Program-made: the position numbers and the translations under genes
Part shown: positions 35,300-43,697 of the stretch, piece after piece
Numbering within the stretch: position 1 is the stretch's first letter
Layout: each line of letters begins with the position of its first letter
NCBI GenBank assembly: GCA_938023735.1
Contig: CALJDK010000036.1
Location: 1 to 64,000, forward strand
From: an uncultured Acidimicrobiales bacterium
GTDB taxonomy: Bacteria; Actinomycetota; Acidimicrobiia; Acidimicrobiales; SHLQ01
Length of the DNA stretch: 64,000 nt
Direction of reading: 5' to 3'
Notes under the pieces: generated by a model
Database searches by the model: none
What the model was told of the DNA's origin: nothing
What the model saw: the letters and a program-made list of their open reading frames with translations, nothing else

Positions 35300-36691
35300 G
35301 TGATCAGGTTCTACGACACCCTCTCCGCCCAAAAACGCGACTTCGAGCCGCGCATCGATGGTGAGGTGTCGATCTACGCATGCGGTCCAACGGTGTATGA
35401 CCACCCTCATCTCGGCCACGCCCGAACCGCGCTCACGTACGACATCGTGGTCCGCTATCTGCGGTGGCGGGGCCTGAAGGTCACGTACGTGGCCAACATC
35501 ACCGATATCGATGACAACATCATTGCCCGAGCCCAACGCGAGGGATCCACCGAACCCGAGATCGCCGCCACCTACGAGGCGTCCTACATCGAACAGCTCG
35601 ACCGGTTGTCCATCATTCACCCCGACCAGCGGACCCACGCCACCGAGTTCGTCGCCGAGATGATCAGCACCATCGAGACGCTGCTCGAACGGAACATGGC
35701 GTACGTGCTCGACAGCGGCGTGTACTTCGATGTCAGCGAACTCGACGACTATGGCGCCCTGGTTCATCGCACGGTCGACGACCTTCGCGAAGGCGCCGGC
35801 GCTCGGGTCGAGGTCGATGAAGACAAAGACGACCCCCTCGACTTCGCTCTGTGGAAAGCCGCGAAGCCGGGCGAACCGACCTGGGAGTCTCCTTGGGGTC
35901 CTGGTCGCCCCGGCTGGCACATCGAGTGTGTTGCGATGTCGCTTGGCATTCTTGGGCCAGACTTCGATATTCACGGAGGCGGTTCGGACCTGGCGTTTCC
36001 TCACCACGAGAACGAACGGGCCGAGGCCGTGGGCACCGGCGTGCCTTTTGCCCGCAACTGGCTTCACAGCGCCATGGTTAATGTTGGTGGCGAAAAGATG
36101 TCGAAGTCGTTGGGCAACTTCACCACCCTCGCTGACTTTCTCGACGCGTATGACCCTCGGGTTCTACGTCTGCTGATGCTCCAAACGCACTATCGCAAAA
36201 CGATGGAGATCAACGCCGAAGCGCTCGACTCCACCGCACAAGCCTTGGCCCGCTTCGATGCGCTCGATCGCAATGCCGAGTCGGCTGGCGTGGCGAGCGC
36301 CGATCCCGACCAGACCATTCTCGATGAGTTCATCGCTTCGATGAACGATGACCTGGGCACACCAAAGGCTCTCGCCACCATCTTCGAAACACTTCGGGCT
36401 TCCAACGCGGCCATCTCGGCTGGCGATCTCCCGCTCGCGGCGACACTGAAAGCGACGGTTGATGAGCTTCGTTCGGTGCTAGGTATCGACGCCGCCTCCA
36501 CCGTTGCCGCCGATGCCGACGACGACGCTGACGCCGCCATCGATGCCTTGGTGGCCGAGCGCGACCAAGCCCGAGCAGCAAAGGACTTCGCTACCAGCGA
36601 CCGGATCCGCGACCAACTCGCCGCCGACGGCATCGTCATCGAAGACAAACCAACCGGAAGCACCTGGCATCGCAGCAAAACGCTCAAATGA
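35300..36691 (+). CDS. cysS: Cysteinyl-tRNA synthetase
   Basis: '[30 protein letters not shown]', '[19 protein letters not shown]', '[16 protein letters not shown]', C-terminal '[36 protein letters not shown]'. GTG start. Confidence 0.93.
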   Translation: MIRFYDTLSAQKRDFEPRIDGEVSIYACGPTVYDHPHLGHARTALTYDIVVRYLRWRGLKVTYVANITDIDDNIIARAQREGSTEPEIAATYEASYIEQLDRLSIIHPDQRTHATEFVAEMISTIETLLERNMAYVLDSGVYFDVSELDDYGALVHRTVDDLREGAGARVEVDEDKDDPLDFALWKAAKPGEPTWESPWGPGRPGWHIECVAMSLGILGPDFDIHGGGSDLAFPHHENERAEAVGTGVPFARNWLHSAMVNVGGEKMSKSLGNFTTLADFLDAYDPRVLRLLMLQTHYRKTMEINAEALDSTAQALARFDALDRNAESAGVASADPDQTILDEFIASMNDDLGTPKALATIFETLRASNAAISAGDLPLAATLKATVDELRSVLGIDAASTVAADADDDADAAIDALVAERDQARAAKDFATSDRIRDQLAADGIVIEDKPTGSTWHRSKTLK

Positions 36692-36815
36692 ACTTTTGTA
36701 CCTGGCACCAAAACCCCCCAAAGGTGCCAGGTACCTAATAGCCCAGTGGTGCCAGGTACCTTTCGCCTGCCAGGTTCCAGGTACCCTGCGCCAAAAAGGT
36801 TCCAGGCACTGGGCT
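36692..36815. repeat. Intergenic cluster 1 of GGTnCCwGGnACC palindromic repeat
   Basis: GTACCTGGCACC 36698-36709, GGTGCCAGGTAC 36723-36734, GGTGCCAGGTACC 36748-36760, GGTTCCAGGTACC 36773-36785, GGTTCCAGGCAC 36798-36809. Confidence 0.92.
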
Positions 36816-36856
36816 CTCCACTGGGTCCTTCAGGCTGGTCGCGGTAGGGTCCTGAG

Positions 36857-39127
36857 ATGTCTGCCACTGCATCTGCGTCCACATCAATTCTTGGAAACCC
36901 GGTTGTTCGGCGAGAGGACCCGGCGTTGCTGCGAGGCGAAGGCGTGTACGTCGCCAACCGTCCGCTCGAAAACCCTGCCCACCTGTTCTTTGTGCGGTCC
37001 ACGGTCGCTCACGCCAAGATCGTCGGTCTCGACGTGTCCGAGGCCAAGACGATGCCCGGCGTCATCGACGTTCTCACCAACGCCGACCTGGGGCTCGCGC
37101 CGCTGCCACCCAACCCACCCTTCTACCCGGCCGAAACCGCCCGTCCGGTGCTTGCAGACGGTGTGGTTCGATTCGTTGGCGAACCAATCGCCATCGTGCT
37201 CGCCGACTCGGTGTACCAAGCCGCAGACGCAGCCGAGATGGTGTTTGTCGACTACGACTTCGACGACGCAATCGTTGCACCATCCAGTTCCACTGGCTCA
37301 CCGGCCCTCTTCCCGGGAACCGAATCGAATGCGGTGTTCGGGCTGCCCCCGATGGAGGCCGACTTCTCCGGTTGCGACGTGGTGGTCGAAGCAGAGATCG
37401 TGAATCAAAAGGTGGCACCCGCGCCCATTGAAAATCGAGCGGCTGCCGCAGAGATCGTCGATGGACGTTTGACGTTCTACACCTCGGCTCAAGGCTCACA
37501 CCCCGCCAAGGAAGCCATCGGAAAGGTGCTCGGCCTCGACGCCGACGACATTCGAGTGGTGGTGGGCGATGTCGGCGGCGGCTTCGGAGCAAAGGGCGGC
37601 GCCTCGCCCGAAGAGCTCCTCACGGCTGCGGTGGCCCATCGCCTGCAGCGGCCAGCAATCTGGGAAGAGACCCGTACCGAAAACATGACCAACATGGGCC
37701 ACAGCCGGGCCCAGCACCAGACCATCACCATCGGCGGCGATCGCGACGGAAACATCACCGCCTACAAGCTCGGCATCCTCGCCGATGCCGGCGCCTACCC
37801 CGCCCTCGGCGGCGTTCTGCAGGTGTTTACCCAAATGATGGTGAGCGGCACCTATACCGCCACGAACATCGGATTCGAATCGAGCGCCGTACTCACGAAC
37901 ACCACGCCAACAGGTGCCTACCGCGGTGCCGGACGACCCGAAGCCACCGCGGCCATCGAGCGTGCGGTCGACATGTTTGCGGCCGAAATCGGCATGGATC
38001 CGGTAGACGTGCGACGCAAAAACCTCATCGCCCCCGAAGCGTTCCCGTACACCACACCAACCGGCAAGGTGTACGACAGCGGCGCGTACGCCGACGCTCT
38101 CGACAAGCTGGTTGAGGTATCTGACTATGCGGCTCTGCGAGCCGAGCAGCAACGACGCCGCGACGCCGGCGACTCCATGCTCTTGGGCCTCGGCGTTTCC
38201 AGCTACGTCGAAATTACCGCCCCGATGGGCGGCAAGGATTATGGCGAAGTTCGACTCCTCGACGACGGCAGCATCCTGGCTATCACCGGCTCAACGCCCT
38301 ACGGCCAAGGCCACCTCACCGCCTGGGCGCAGATCATCTCCGAACGAACCGGCGTTCCGATGGACCGGATTGAGGTGCAGTTCGGCGATACCGACATCGT
38401 GCCCGAAGGCGGAATCACCGGCGGTTCACGTTCGGCACAACTTGCCGGATCGGCCATGAGTAACGCCTCGAACCAGTTGGTGACTGCGGCGATGCAACTG
38501 GCTGCGGACCGACTCGAAGCCAACGTGGACGACATTGTGCTCGACCGAGAGAACGCCGTATTTCATGTGGCAGGAACGCCAGCCGTGTCGGTTGATTGGA
38601 CCACGATCGCCGAGTCGGCATCCACCGCCGACCAGGTGCTGACCTTTGTCTCCGACCTGGCCGAGCAAGAGCCAACGTTTCCCTTCGGCGCCCATCTGGC
38701 CGTGGTCGAGGTGGACTCCGAGACTGGCCATGTGGTGCTCGACCGGCTTATCGCTGTCGACGACGCAGGCACGCTCATCAACCCGATGCTCGCCGCCGGA
38801 CAGGTGCACGGCGGCTTGGCCCAGGGCGCCTCGCAAGCCCTGTACGAAGAGGTGCTGTACGACGACGATGGCAACCCTCTCACCACGAACTTCATGGACT
38901 ACGCCATCCCGAGCGCCGCCGAGTTTCCAAGCTTTGAGCGTCATGTGATGGAGACGCCCACCCCGTTCAACGAGTTGGGTGCCAAGGGCATCGGCGAGTC
39001 CGGAACCATCGGAGCGACGCCAGCGGTGCAGAACGCGGTCGTCGACGCGCTCGGACACCTCGGCGTGCGCCATATTGACATGCCGTGCACGCCGCTGCGG
39101 GTGTGGGACGCCATCCAAAACGCCTAG
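36857..39127 (+). CDS. Xanthine dehydrogenase / CoxL-family molybdopterin-binding large subunit (form II-like)
   Basis: 'VGDVGGGFGAKGGASPEELLTAAVAHRLQRPAIWEETRTENM', 'PTGAYRGAGRPEATAAIERAVDMFAAEIGMDPVDVRRKNLI', 'GQGHLTAWAQIISERTGVPMDRIEVQFGDTD', 'ELGAKGIGESGTIGATPAVQNAVVDAL'. Confidence 0.92.
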   Translation: MSATASASTSILGNPVVRREDPALLRGEGVYVANRPLENPAHLFFVRSTVAHAKIVGLDVSEAKTMPGVIDVLTNADLGLAPLPPNPPFYPAETARPVLADGVVRFVGEPIAIVLADSVYQAADAAEMVFVDYDFDDAIVAPSSSTGSPALFPGTESNAVFGLPPMEADFSGCDVVVEAEIVNQKVAPAPIENRAAAAEIVDGRLTFYTSAQGSHPAKEAIGKVLGLDADDIRVVVGDVGGGFGAKGGASPEELLTAAVAHRLQRPAIWEETRTENMTNMGHSRAQHQTITIGGDRDGNITAYKLGILADAGAYPALGGVLQVFTQMMVSGTYTATNIGFESSAVLTNTTPTGAYRGAGRPEATAAIERAVDMFAAEIGMDPVDVRRKNLIAPEAFPYTTPTGKVYDSGAYADALDKLVEVSDYAALRAEQQRRRDAGDSMLLGLGVSSYVEITAPMGGKDYGEVRLLDDGSILAITGSTPYGQGHLTAWAQIISERTGVPMDRIEVQFGDTDIVPEGGITGGSRSAQLAGSAMSNASNQLVTAAMQLAADRLEANVDDIVLDRENAVFHVAGTPAVSVDWTTIAESASTADQVLTFVSDLAEQEPTFPFGAHLAVVEVDSETGHVVLDRLIAVDDAGTLINPMLAAGQVHGGLAQGASQALYEEVLYDDDGNPLTTNFMDYAIPSAAEFPSFERHVMETPTPFNELGAKGIGESGTIGATPAVQNAVVDALGHLGVRHIDMPCTPLRVWDAIQNA

Positions 39128-39178
39128 GGCTTCCGCGACCCGACCACGGCAACCCAGCCAGAGCTACCCGTTCGGCCG

Positions 39179-40717
39179 CTATTCGGTGACGGCGTAGAAG
39201 TGCCCCTCGCGCGTGCCAACGTAGATCCAGTTGTCCCAGACCGCAGGAGTCGACTCGATACATCCGCCGCCGCCGAGCCGAATCTGCCAAAGCTCGGGCG
39301 GCTTCACTGCCGTATCGGTTACGTCGAACGCATGGAGTTGGCCGATGCAGTCGCCGATGATGAGCGTGTCGTCGACCACCACGGGTGATTGCCAGGTAGG
39401 GCCTTGGAGTTTTATGAACCAGCGCTCGTCGCCGGTCATACGGTCGAGACCGATGATCTTGCCTTCGTCGGTCGACACGATAAGCAGGTCCTCGTAGAGC
39501 GCCGGGGTACCCCACACTCCCGAATTGAGATACGGACGTTCGCTGACCCCCCACACCAGCGGGTCGTCGGGGTTCGACGGGTCGAGCTTCAGGATCTGAC
39601 CAATCTCTTGGGACCGGCCGGTGCCTCGTTCGTATTCGACGCCCACGTACAGCATTCCCTGTTCGTCGATAACGATCGAGGCGTCGATATCGTCGCCGGC
39701 CCAGTAGCGGAACACGCGCTCCACCGGACCACCGCTCTTCAGCTGCGACAAATCCCAGCCCTGCACAAGGCCGCCCGAGTTCGCGAAGTACATCGTGTCG
39801 CCCGAAATCGCGACCGAGTTCTCGATCGATACATTTCCGCCGACCCGGTTGATGAGATCTTCGTCCCAGCCCGGGGCGTTAAAAACAAGCTCGGGATCGA
39901 CCGTGACAAAACCGTCGGCGTCGTACCCACGGTTGAGTTTCACCACATGGATCTGTGAGTTTTCGCCGCCTTCAAAGAGGTAGTCGTCGATGACCAGGGC
40001 GGCGCCATCCCAATCGTTGTTCCAGCGGGTTGGCGATACGGCGTCGGCCGAAAGCTTCCATAGCTCAACCGGCTCGTCACGATCGATGGCGATGGCTCGG
40101 AAGAAGTTGTCGCGGGAGCCGGTGTACACGATCGGAAATCCATCGGGGTCGACGGTGACCGAACCTTTGATGATGTCGCCCACCGGGAAGTCGGGCAGGA
40201 TCCGCTCGCCCGTGTAGGCGTCGAGAAAGTGAACTTTCGCGGCATAGGAACCGAACACGACCCATCGTCGGCCTTCGCGTTCGAACACCGACGGCTGCCC
40301 GGTCCAACCGCTGCCACACCACTCTATCGACTTGCCGCCTACCGTTGATTGGGAGCAGAGTCGGCCACTTTCGGGGAACCGCCAGCCAAGGTCGGGCGAC
40401 TCAGGTACCGGCCCCTTTCCGTAGTAGCTCCGGGTGGGCGAGCCGCGGAAGGTAAGCAGCCCCTCGACGGTGTTGCCCCACGGTTCACCGGTAGAAAGCG
40501 GGTCGACCCAGCCATCGAACGGCGGGCGGGTAGTCGTGGTCGGAACCACGGTGGTCGTGGTGGTGGGCGGCGGAGCGACCGTGGTGGTTGTAGTGGTTAG
40601 CGCGACCTCGGTGCCGAAGCCGCCTGCCGGTGGAAACAACAGGCTCAGCACGGCGGCCACCGCAAGGACAACGAATGCCCCTATCCCCAGACCGGCTAGC
40701 CGCCCACTGCTCATCAC
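39179..40717 (-). CDS. Membrane-anchored PQQ-like beta-propeller protein
   Basis: N-terminal TM, Thr/Pro-rich linker, repeated propeller blades ('GKIIGLDRMTGDERWFIKLQGPTWQSPVVVDDTLIIGDCIGQLHAFDVTD'). Confidence 0.82.
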   Translation of the reverse strand: MMSSGRLAGLGIGAFVVLAVAAVLSLLFPPAGGFGTEVALTTTTTTVAPPPTTTTTVVPTTTTRPPFDGWVDPLSTGEPWGNTVEGLLTFRGSPTRSYYGKGPVPESPDLGWRFPESGRLCSQSTVGGKSIEWCGSGWTGQPSVFEREGRRWVVFGSYAAKVHFLDAYTGERILPDFPVGDIIKGSVTVDPDGFPIVYTGSRDNFFRAIAIDRDEPVELWKLSADAVSPTRWNNDWDGAALVIDDYLFEGGENSQIHVVKLNRGYDADGFVTVDPELVFNAPGWDEDLINRVGGNVSIENSVAISGDTMYFANSGGLVQGWDLSQLKSGGPVERVFRYWAGDDIDASIVIDEQGMLYVGVEYERGTGRSQEIGQILKLDPSNPDDPLVWGVSERPYLNSGVWGTPALYEDLLIVSTDEGKIIGLDRMTGDERWFIKLQGPTWQSPVVVDDTLIIGDCIGQLHAFDVTDTAVKPPELWQIRLGGGGCIESTPAVWDNWIYVGTREGHFYAVTE

Positions 40718-40756
40718 GACATGTTTACATGGTTCGGCGCAACAACTGGTGGTCGA

Positions 40757-41299
40757 CTACCGGGGTGGGAGGAAACCACGGGCGTGGCCGCGAAGAAACC
40801 CGTCAAAAGGCGCAGCGAGAATTGCTGGGGTCACCGAAGCCGATGCCGCCCCGCCAGCCGATCCGGTTCGAGGCGCCGACGAGTCAGCGTCGGTGCCAGC
40901 AGCTTCAGACGGGGGCGTCGGTTGCTCTTCGTCACTTCGCTCAAGCCACGACTGACGCCGCTTGGGACGAGAGTCAGACTCGGGGCCTTGGAACGCCCGG
41001 TTGAGTAGTCCGCCTTCGGGGGCAGACGGGCGGCGCGGCACCGTCGCCTCGTCGGAGGTATCGACCCGCTCGCCACGGGGTGTGGGAAGCGCTGACTTTT
41101 CGGCAGGTGCATGAGATCGCTCGTCGGCCAGCGTCCATCCCATTGGGACGGTGAGGCGGCCAACATGGGTCTCGCACAGCCCGATGGTGAACGCCGAATC
41201 AGAATCGACATTGCGGAGTCGAACAACCAGGTTCTCTCGGTCGAAGGACGCCAACGCTGCGGTTTCTCGCCCACAGCCAGCTCGAACGCAGACAGTCAC
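40757..41299 (-). CDS. DUF3499-like actinobacterial protein with long disordered C-terminus
   Basis: 'CVRAGCGRETAALASFD...GLCETHVGRLTVPMGWTLADERS' matches the DUF3499 Cys/His pattern; C-terminal half is low complexity. Confidence 0.65.
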   Translation of the reverse strand: MTVCVRAGCGRETAALASFDRENLVVRLRNVDSDSAFTIGLCETHVGRLTVPMGWTLADERSHAPAEKSALPTPRGERVDTSDEATVPRRPSAPEGGLLNRAFQGPESDSRPKRRQSWLERSDEEQPTPPSEAAGTDADSSAPRTGSAGGAASASVTPAILAAPFDGFLRGHARGFLPPR

Positions 41300-41418
41300 A
41301 AACTAAACGGTACTTCCCAGACCTCTGAACAGGGAGGATACCCTACCAAACAACGGTGTGATGCACACTCAAATATACTGAAATACGTTTCTGGGGTTTC
41401 CTGATCTACACTGTTTTC

Positions 41419-42387
41419 ATGCCCGAGGCCCCCGATCTCAAACCCAGTGGCTTCCGACAAGTACCCGGCTCATTCGAGCCGCTCCCCACCCAAGTCGAAC
41501 CACTCTCTGCGACTTCCTCGCGCACCGAAATCCCCAGCGCCGCTCCCGATGTCGGATTCCGGACAACGCCGAACTCGGGTCGTCGGCCACTGGTACTGGC
41601 CATCGGCGTAGGGCTGTTTCTGCTACTCGCGGCGATCACCTCGATCGTGGCGATTCCTGCAATCGAAGATCATCTGCAGACCGAGGCGCTCGAACGCCTC
41701 GAGGAGGCCGGGATCCAAGGCGCCATGGTCGAGCTCGATGGTCGCACCGCTACTATCAGCGGACTTTCCGGAGCCGACGCCGAAGAAGCCGAACGAATCC
41801 TTGATGGCGAATGGGGAATCCGCGACGCGAAACTCGCCGACGACGGCGACCCTCAGCCAGTGGTGGTTCCCGACGACACCGTCGCACCTCCCGGCACTTC
41901 GGCGCCACCGGGTACTGAGCCGGAAGACCAGGTCGACCCAGCCGACGAATCCGAGCCGGAAGTTGAAGCCGAAGAACCCGCCCCCGACGAACCTGCAACC
42001 GTGGTGCCCGAGGGCGGACCAAACCTCGACGACGAACTCGCCGATATCGAGCAGCGCTTCAACGCCAACGGAGCGTTCGCTCCGGGCTCGGCCGAACTCA
42101 CCGCTGATGCGACCACGATTCTCGACGACGCATTGGAAGTTCTCGATGAGTTTCCCGAAGCCACCGTTCAGATCGAAGGACACACCGACGACGAAGGCGA
42201 GCTGCTCGATAATCTGCTCCTTAGTCAGGCCCGCGCCGACGCCGTCGCCGACTACCTCGTCACCGAAGGGGTTGCCCCCGAGCGACTTGTCGCAGTCGGA
42301 CTTGGCGAGAACAACCCCATAGCCGACAACGCTACGGCGGCCGGCCGGGCCATGAACCGCCGCACCGAGTTCGCGGCGCTGCGTTAA
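41419..42387 (+). CDS. Single-TM protein with acidic linker and C-terminal OmpA-like domain
   Basis: TM 'LVLAIGVGLFLLLAAITSIVAI', BON-like segment, Pro/Glu linker, OmpA 'VQIEGHTDDEGELLDNLLLSQARADAVADYLVTEGVAPERLVAVGLGENNPIADNATAAGRAMNRRTEF'. Confidence 0.88.
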   Translation: MPEAPDLKPSGFRQVPGSFEPLPTQVEPLSATSSRTEIPSAAPDVGFRTTPNSGRRPLVLAIGVGLFLLLAAITSIVAIPAIEDHLQTEALERLEEAGIQGAMVELDGRTATISGLSGADAEEAERILDGEWGIRDAKLADDGDPQPVVVPDDTVAPPGTSAPPGTEPEDQVDPADESEPEVEAEEPAPDEPATVVPEGGPNLDDELADIEQRFNANGAFAPGSAELTADATTILDDALEVLDEFPEATVQIEGHTDDEGELLDNLLLSQARADAVADYLVTEGVAPERLVAVGLGENNPIADNATAAGRAMNRRTEFAALR

Positions 42388-42430
42388 GCCGAAGGGCCGC
42401 CAACCCAAGGACTTCGGTAATGTCGCGCTG

Positions 42431-43189
42431 ATGAACGCACGCTCTGATCAACTTGTGGTGGCGCTTGATGCTGACGACACCCTTTGGGCAAACGAAGACA
42501 ACTTTCAGCAAGCCGAGGTCGAGTACGTCGACCTCATACATCCCTACTGCCGCGAACGGTCGCGCGAGGATGTTTCGGCGGTGCTGTTCGAGATCCAGCG
42601 AAACCATCTCGATATTTATGGCGTTGGCGTGAAGTGCTTCACCTTGTCGATGGTGGAAGCGGCCACGGTGCTGAGCGACGGCGCGGTGAGCACTGCCGAC
42701 ATCAACAACATTCTCGAGATCGGCAAAGGGCTGCTACGAGAACCGGTCCACCTGCTGGCCGGCGTCGAGGATTCGGTGACCGAACTGGCCGCCAATTACC
42801 GGTTGCTGTTGGTCACCAAGGGCGAACTCTCGCACCAGAATGCCAAGATCGATCAGTGTGGCCTTAAGCACCATTTCGAATCGACCCATGTGTTGGTGCG
42901 AAAGTCGGTCGACGACTACCAAGACCTGCTCGCCCTAAAGGGCATCGACCCAACCCGGTTTGTGATGGTGGGCAACTCGCTGAAATCTGACGTTCTGCCG
43001 GTGATCAAACTCGGCGGCATCGGGATTCATATCCCGTACCAGCTGCTGTGGAAGGCTGAAGAGATCACCCCGCCGAAGAATCTTGACGTGCCCACACTCG
43101 CCAATCTGGCCGAGGTTCTCCCCTTTCTCCAGAGCAACCCGAGCACAGCATCAACACAACTCACTCCCGAAGCCGGTACCCCATCATGA
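42431..43189 (+). CDS. HAD-family hydrolase
   Basis: 'VVALDADDTLWANEDNF', 'LLLVTKGE', 'FVMVGNSLKSDVLPVIKLGGIGIHIPY'. Confidence 0.88.
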   Translation: MNARSDQLVVALDADDTLWANEDNFQQAEVEYVDLIHPYCRERSREDVSAVLFEIQRNHLDIYGVGVKCFTLSMVEAATVLSDGAVSTADINNILEIGKGLLREPVHLLAGVEDSVTELAANYRLLLVTKGELSHQNAKIDQCGLKHHFESTHVLVRKSVDDYQDLLALKGIDPTRFVMVGNSLKSDVLPVIKLGGIGIHIPYQLLWKAEEITPPKNLDVPTLANLAEVLPFLQSNPSTASTQLTPEAGTPS

Positions 43190-43563
43190 GACTCGCCCGC
43201 CAGCTTGAAGGCCCCGAACTCAACGCCTACGACCACATCTCACAGATGCTCACAAATCGAGTGCGCCTCGTGAAGGTACCGTGGCTCCCCAATGGAGCCG
43301 ATGGACTCACCATCGCCAACGTGGTTCTGGTGAAGAAGTTTGTTGACCCCGAGGACTTTCGCGAGCTCATCGCCCACGAACTGGTCCACGTGCGGCAGTG
43401 GAAAGAGTACGGCATTGTCGGGTTCCTCAGCCGCTACGTCATCGGCTACCTCAAAGGGCTCAAGAAGCACCGCAACCACTACCAGGCGTACCTCGACATC
43501 CCTTTTGAGATTGAGGCCCGGGCCGAAGCAAAGAACTGGAGCCAGGCTCGGTCGCAGCTCTAA
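43186..43563 (+). CDS. Small zinc-metallopeptidase-like protein (HELVH motif)
   Basis: 'ELIAHELVHVRQWKEYG' (HExxH); ATGA overlap with the HAD gene. Confidence 0.75.
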   Translation: MRLARQLEGPELNAYDHISQMLTNRVRLVKVPWLPNGADGLTIANVVLVKKFVDPEDFRELIAHELVHVRQWKEYGIVGFLSRYVIGYLKGLKKHRNHYQAYLDIPFEIEARAEAKNWSQARSQL

Positions 43564-43697
43564 CGAGCCAATCTGCCAAATCTGGCGCTTCGGGCGATGA
43601 GTCGGTGTCGATGCGACGCGCGTGCATTCCTCACTGACCGGGCGTTAATGGCAAGCTGACCTTGCCGGGAAACCCGGCTGCGAGGCACAGGGGGAAA

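Noticed and set aside
34039-36691. Duplicate cysS genes
   Set aside because: The first has MshC-type motifs (CGITPYDSTHLGH) and is better called mshC; only the second is a full CysRS.
36692-36815. CRISPR array or tRNA remnant
   Set aside because: Repeats are short palindromic 13-mers with irregular spacing; no cloverleaf or spacer structure.
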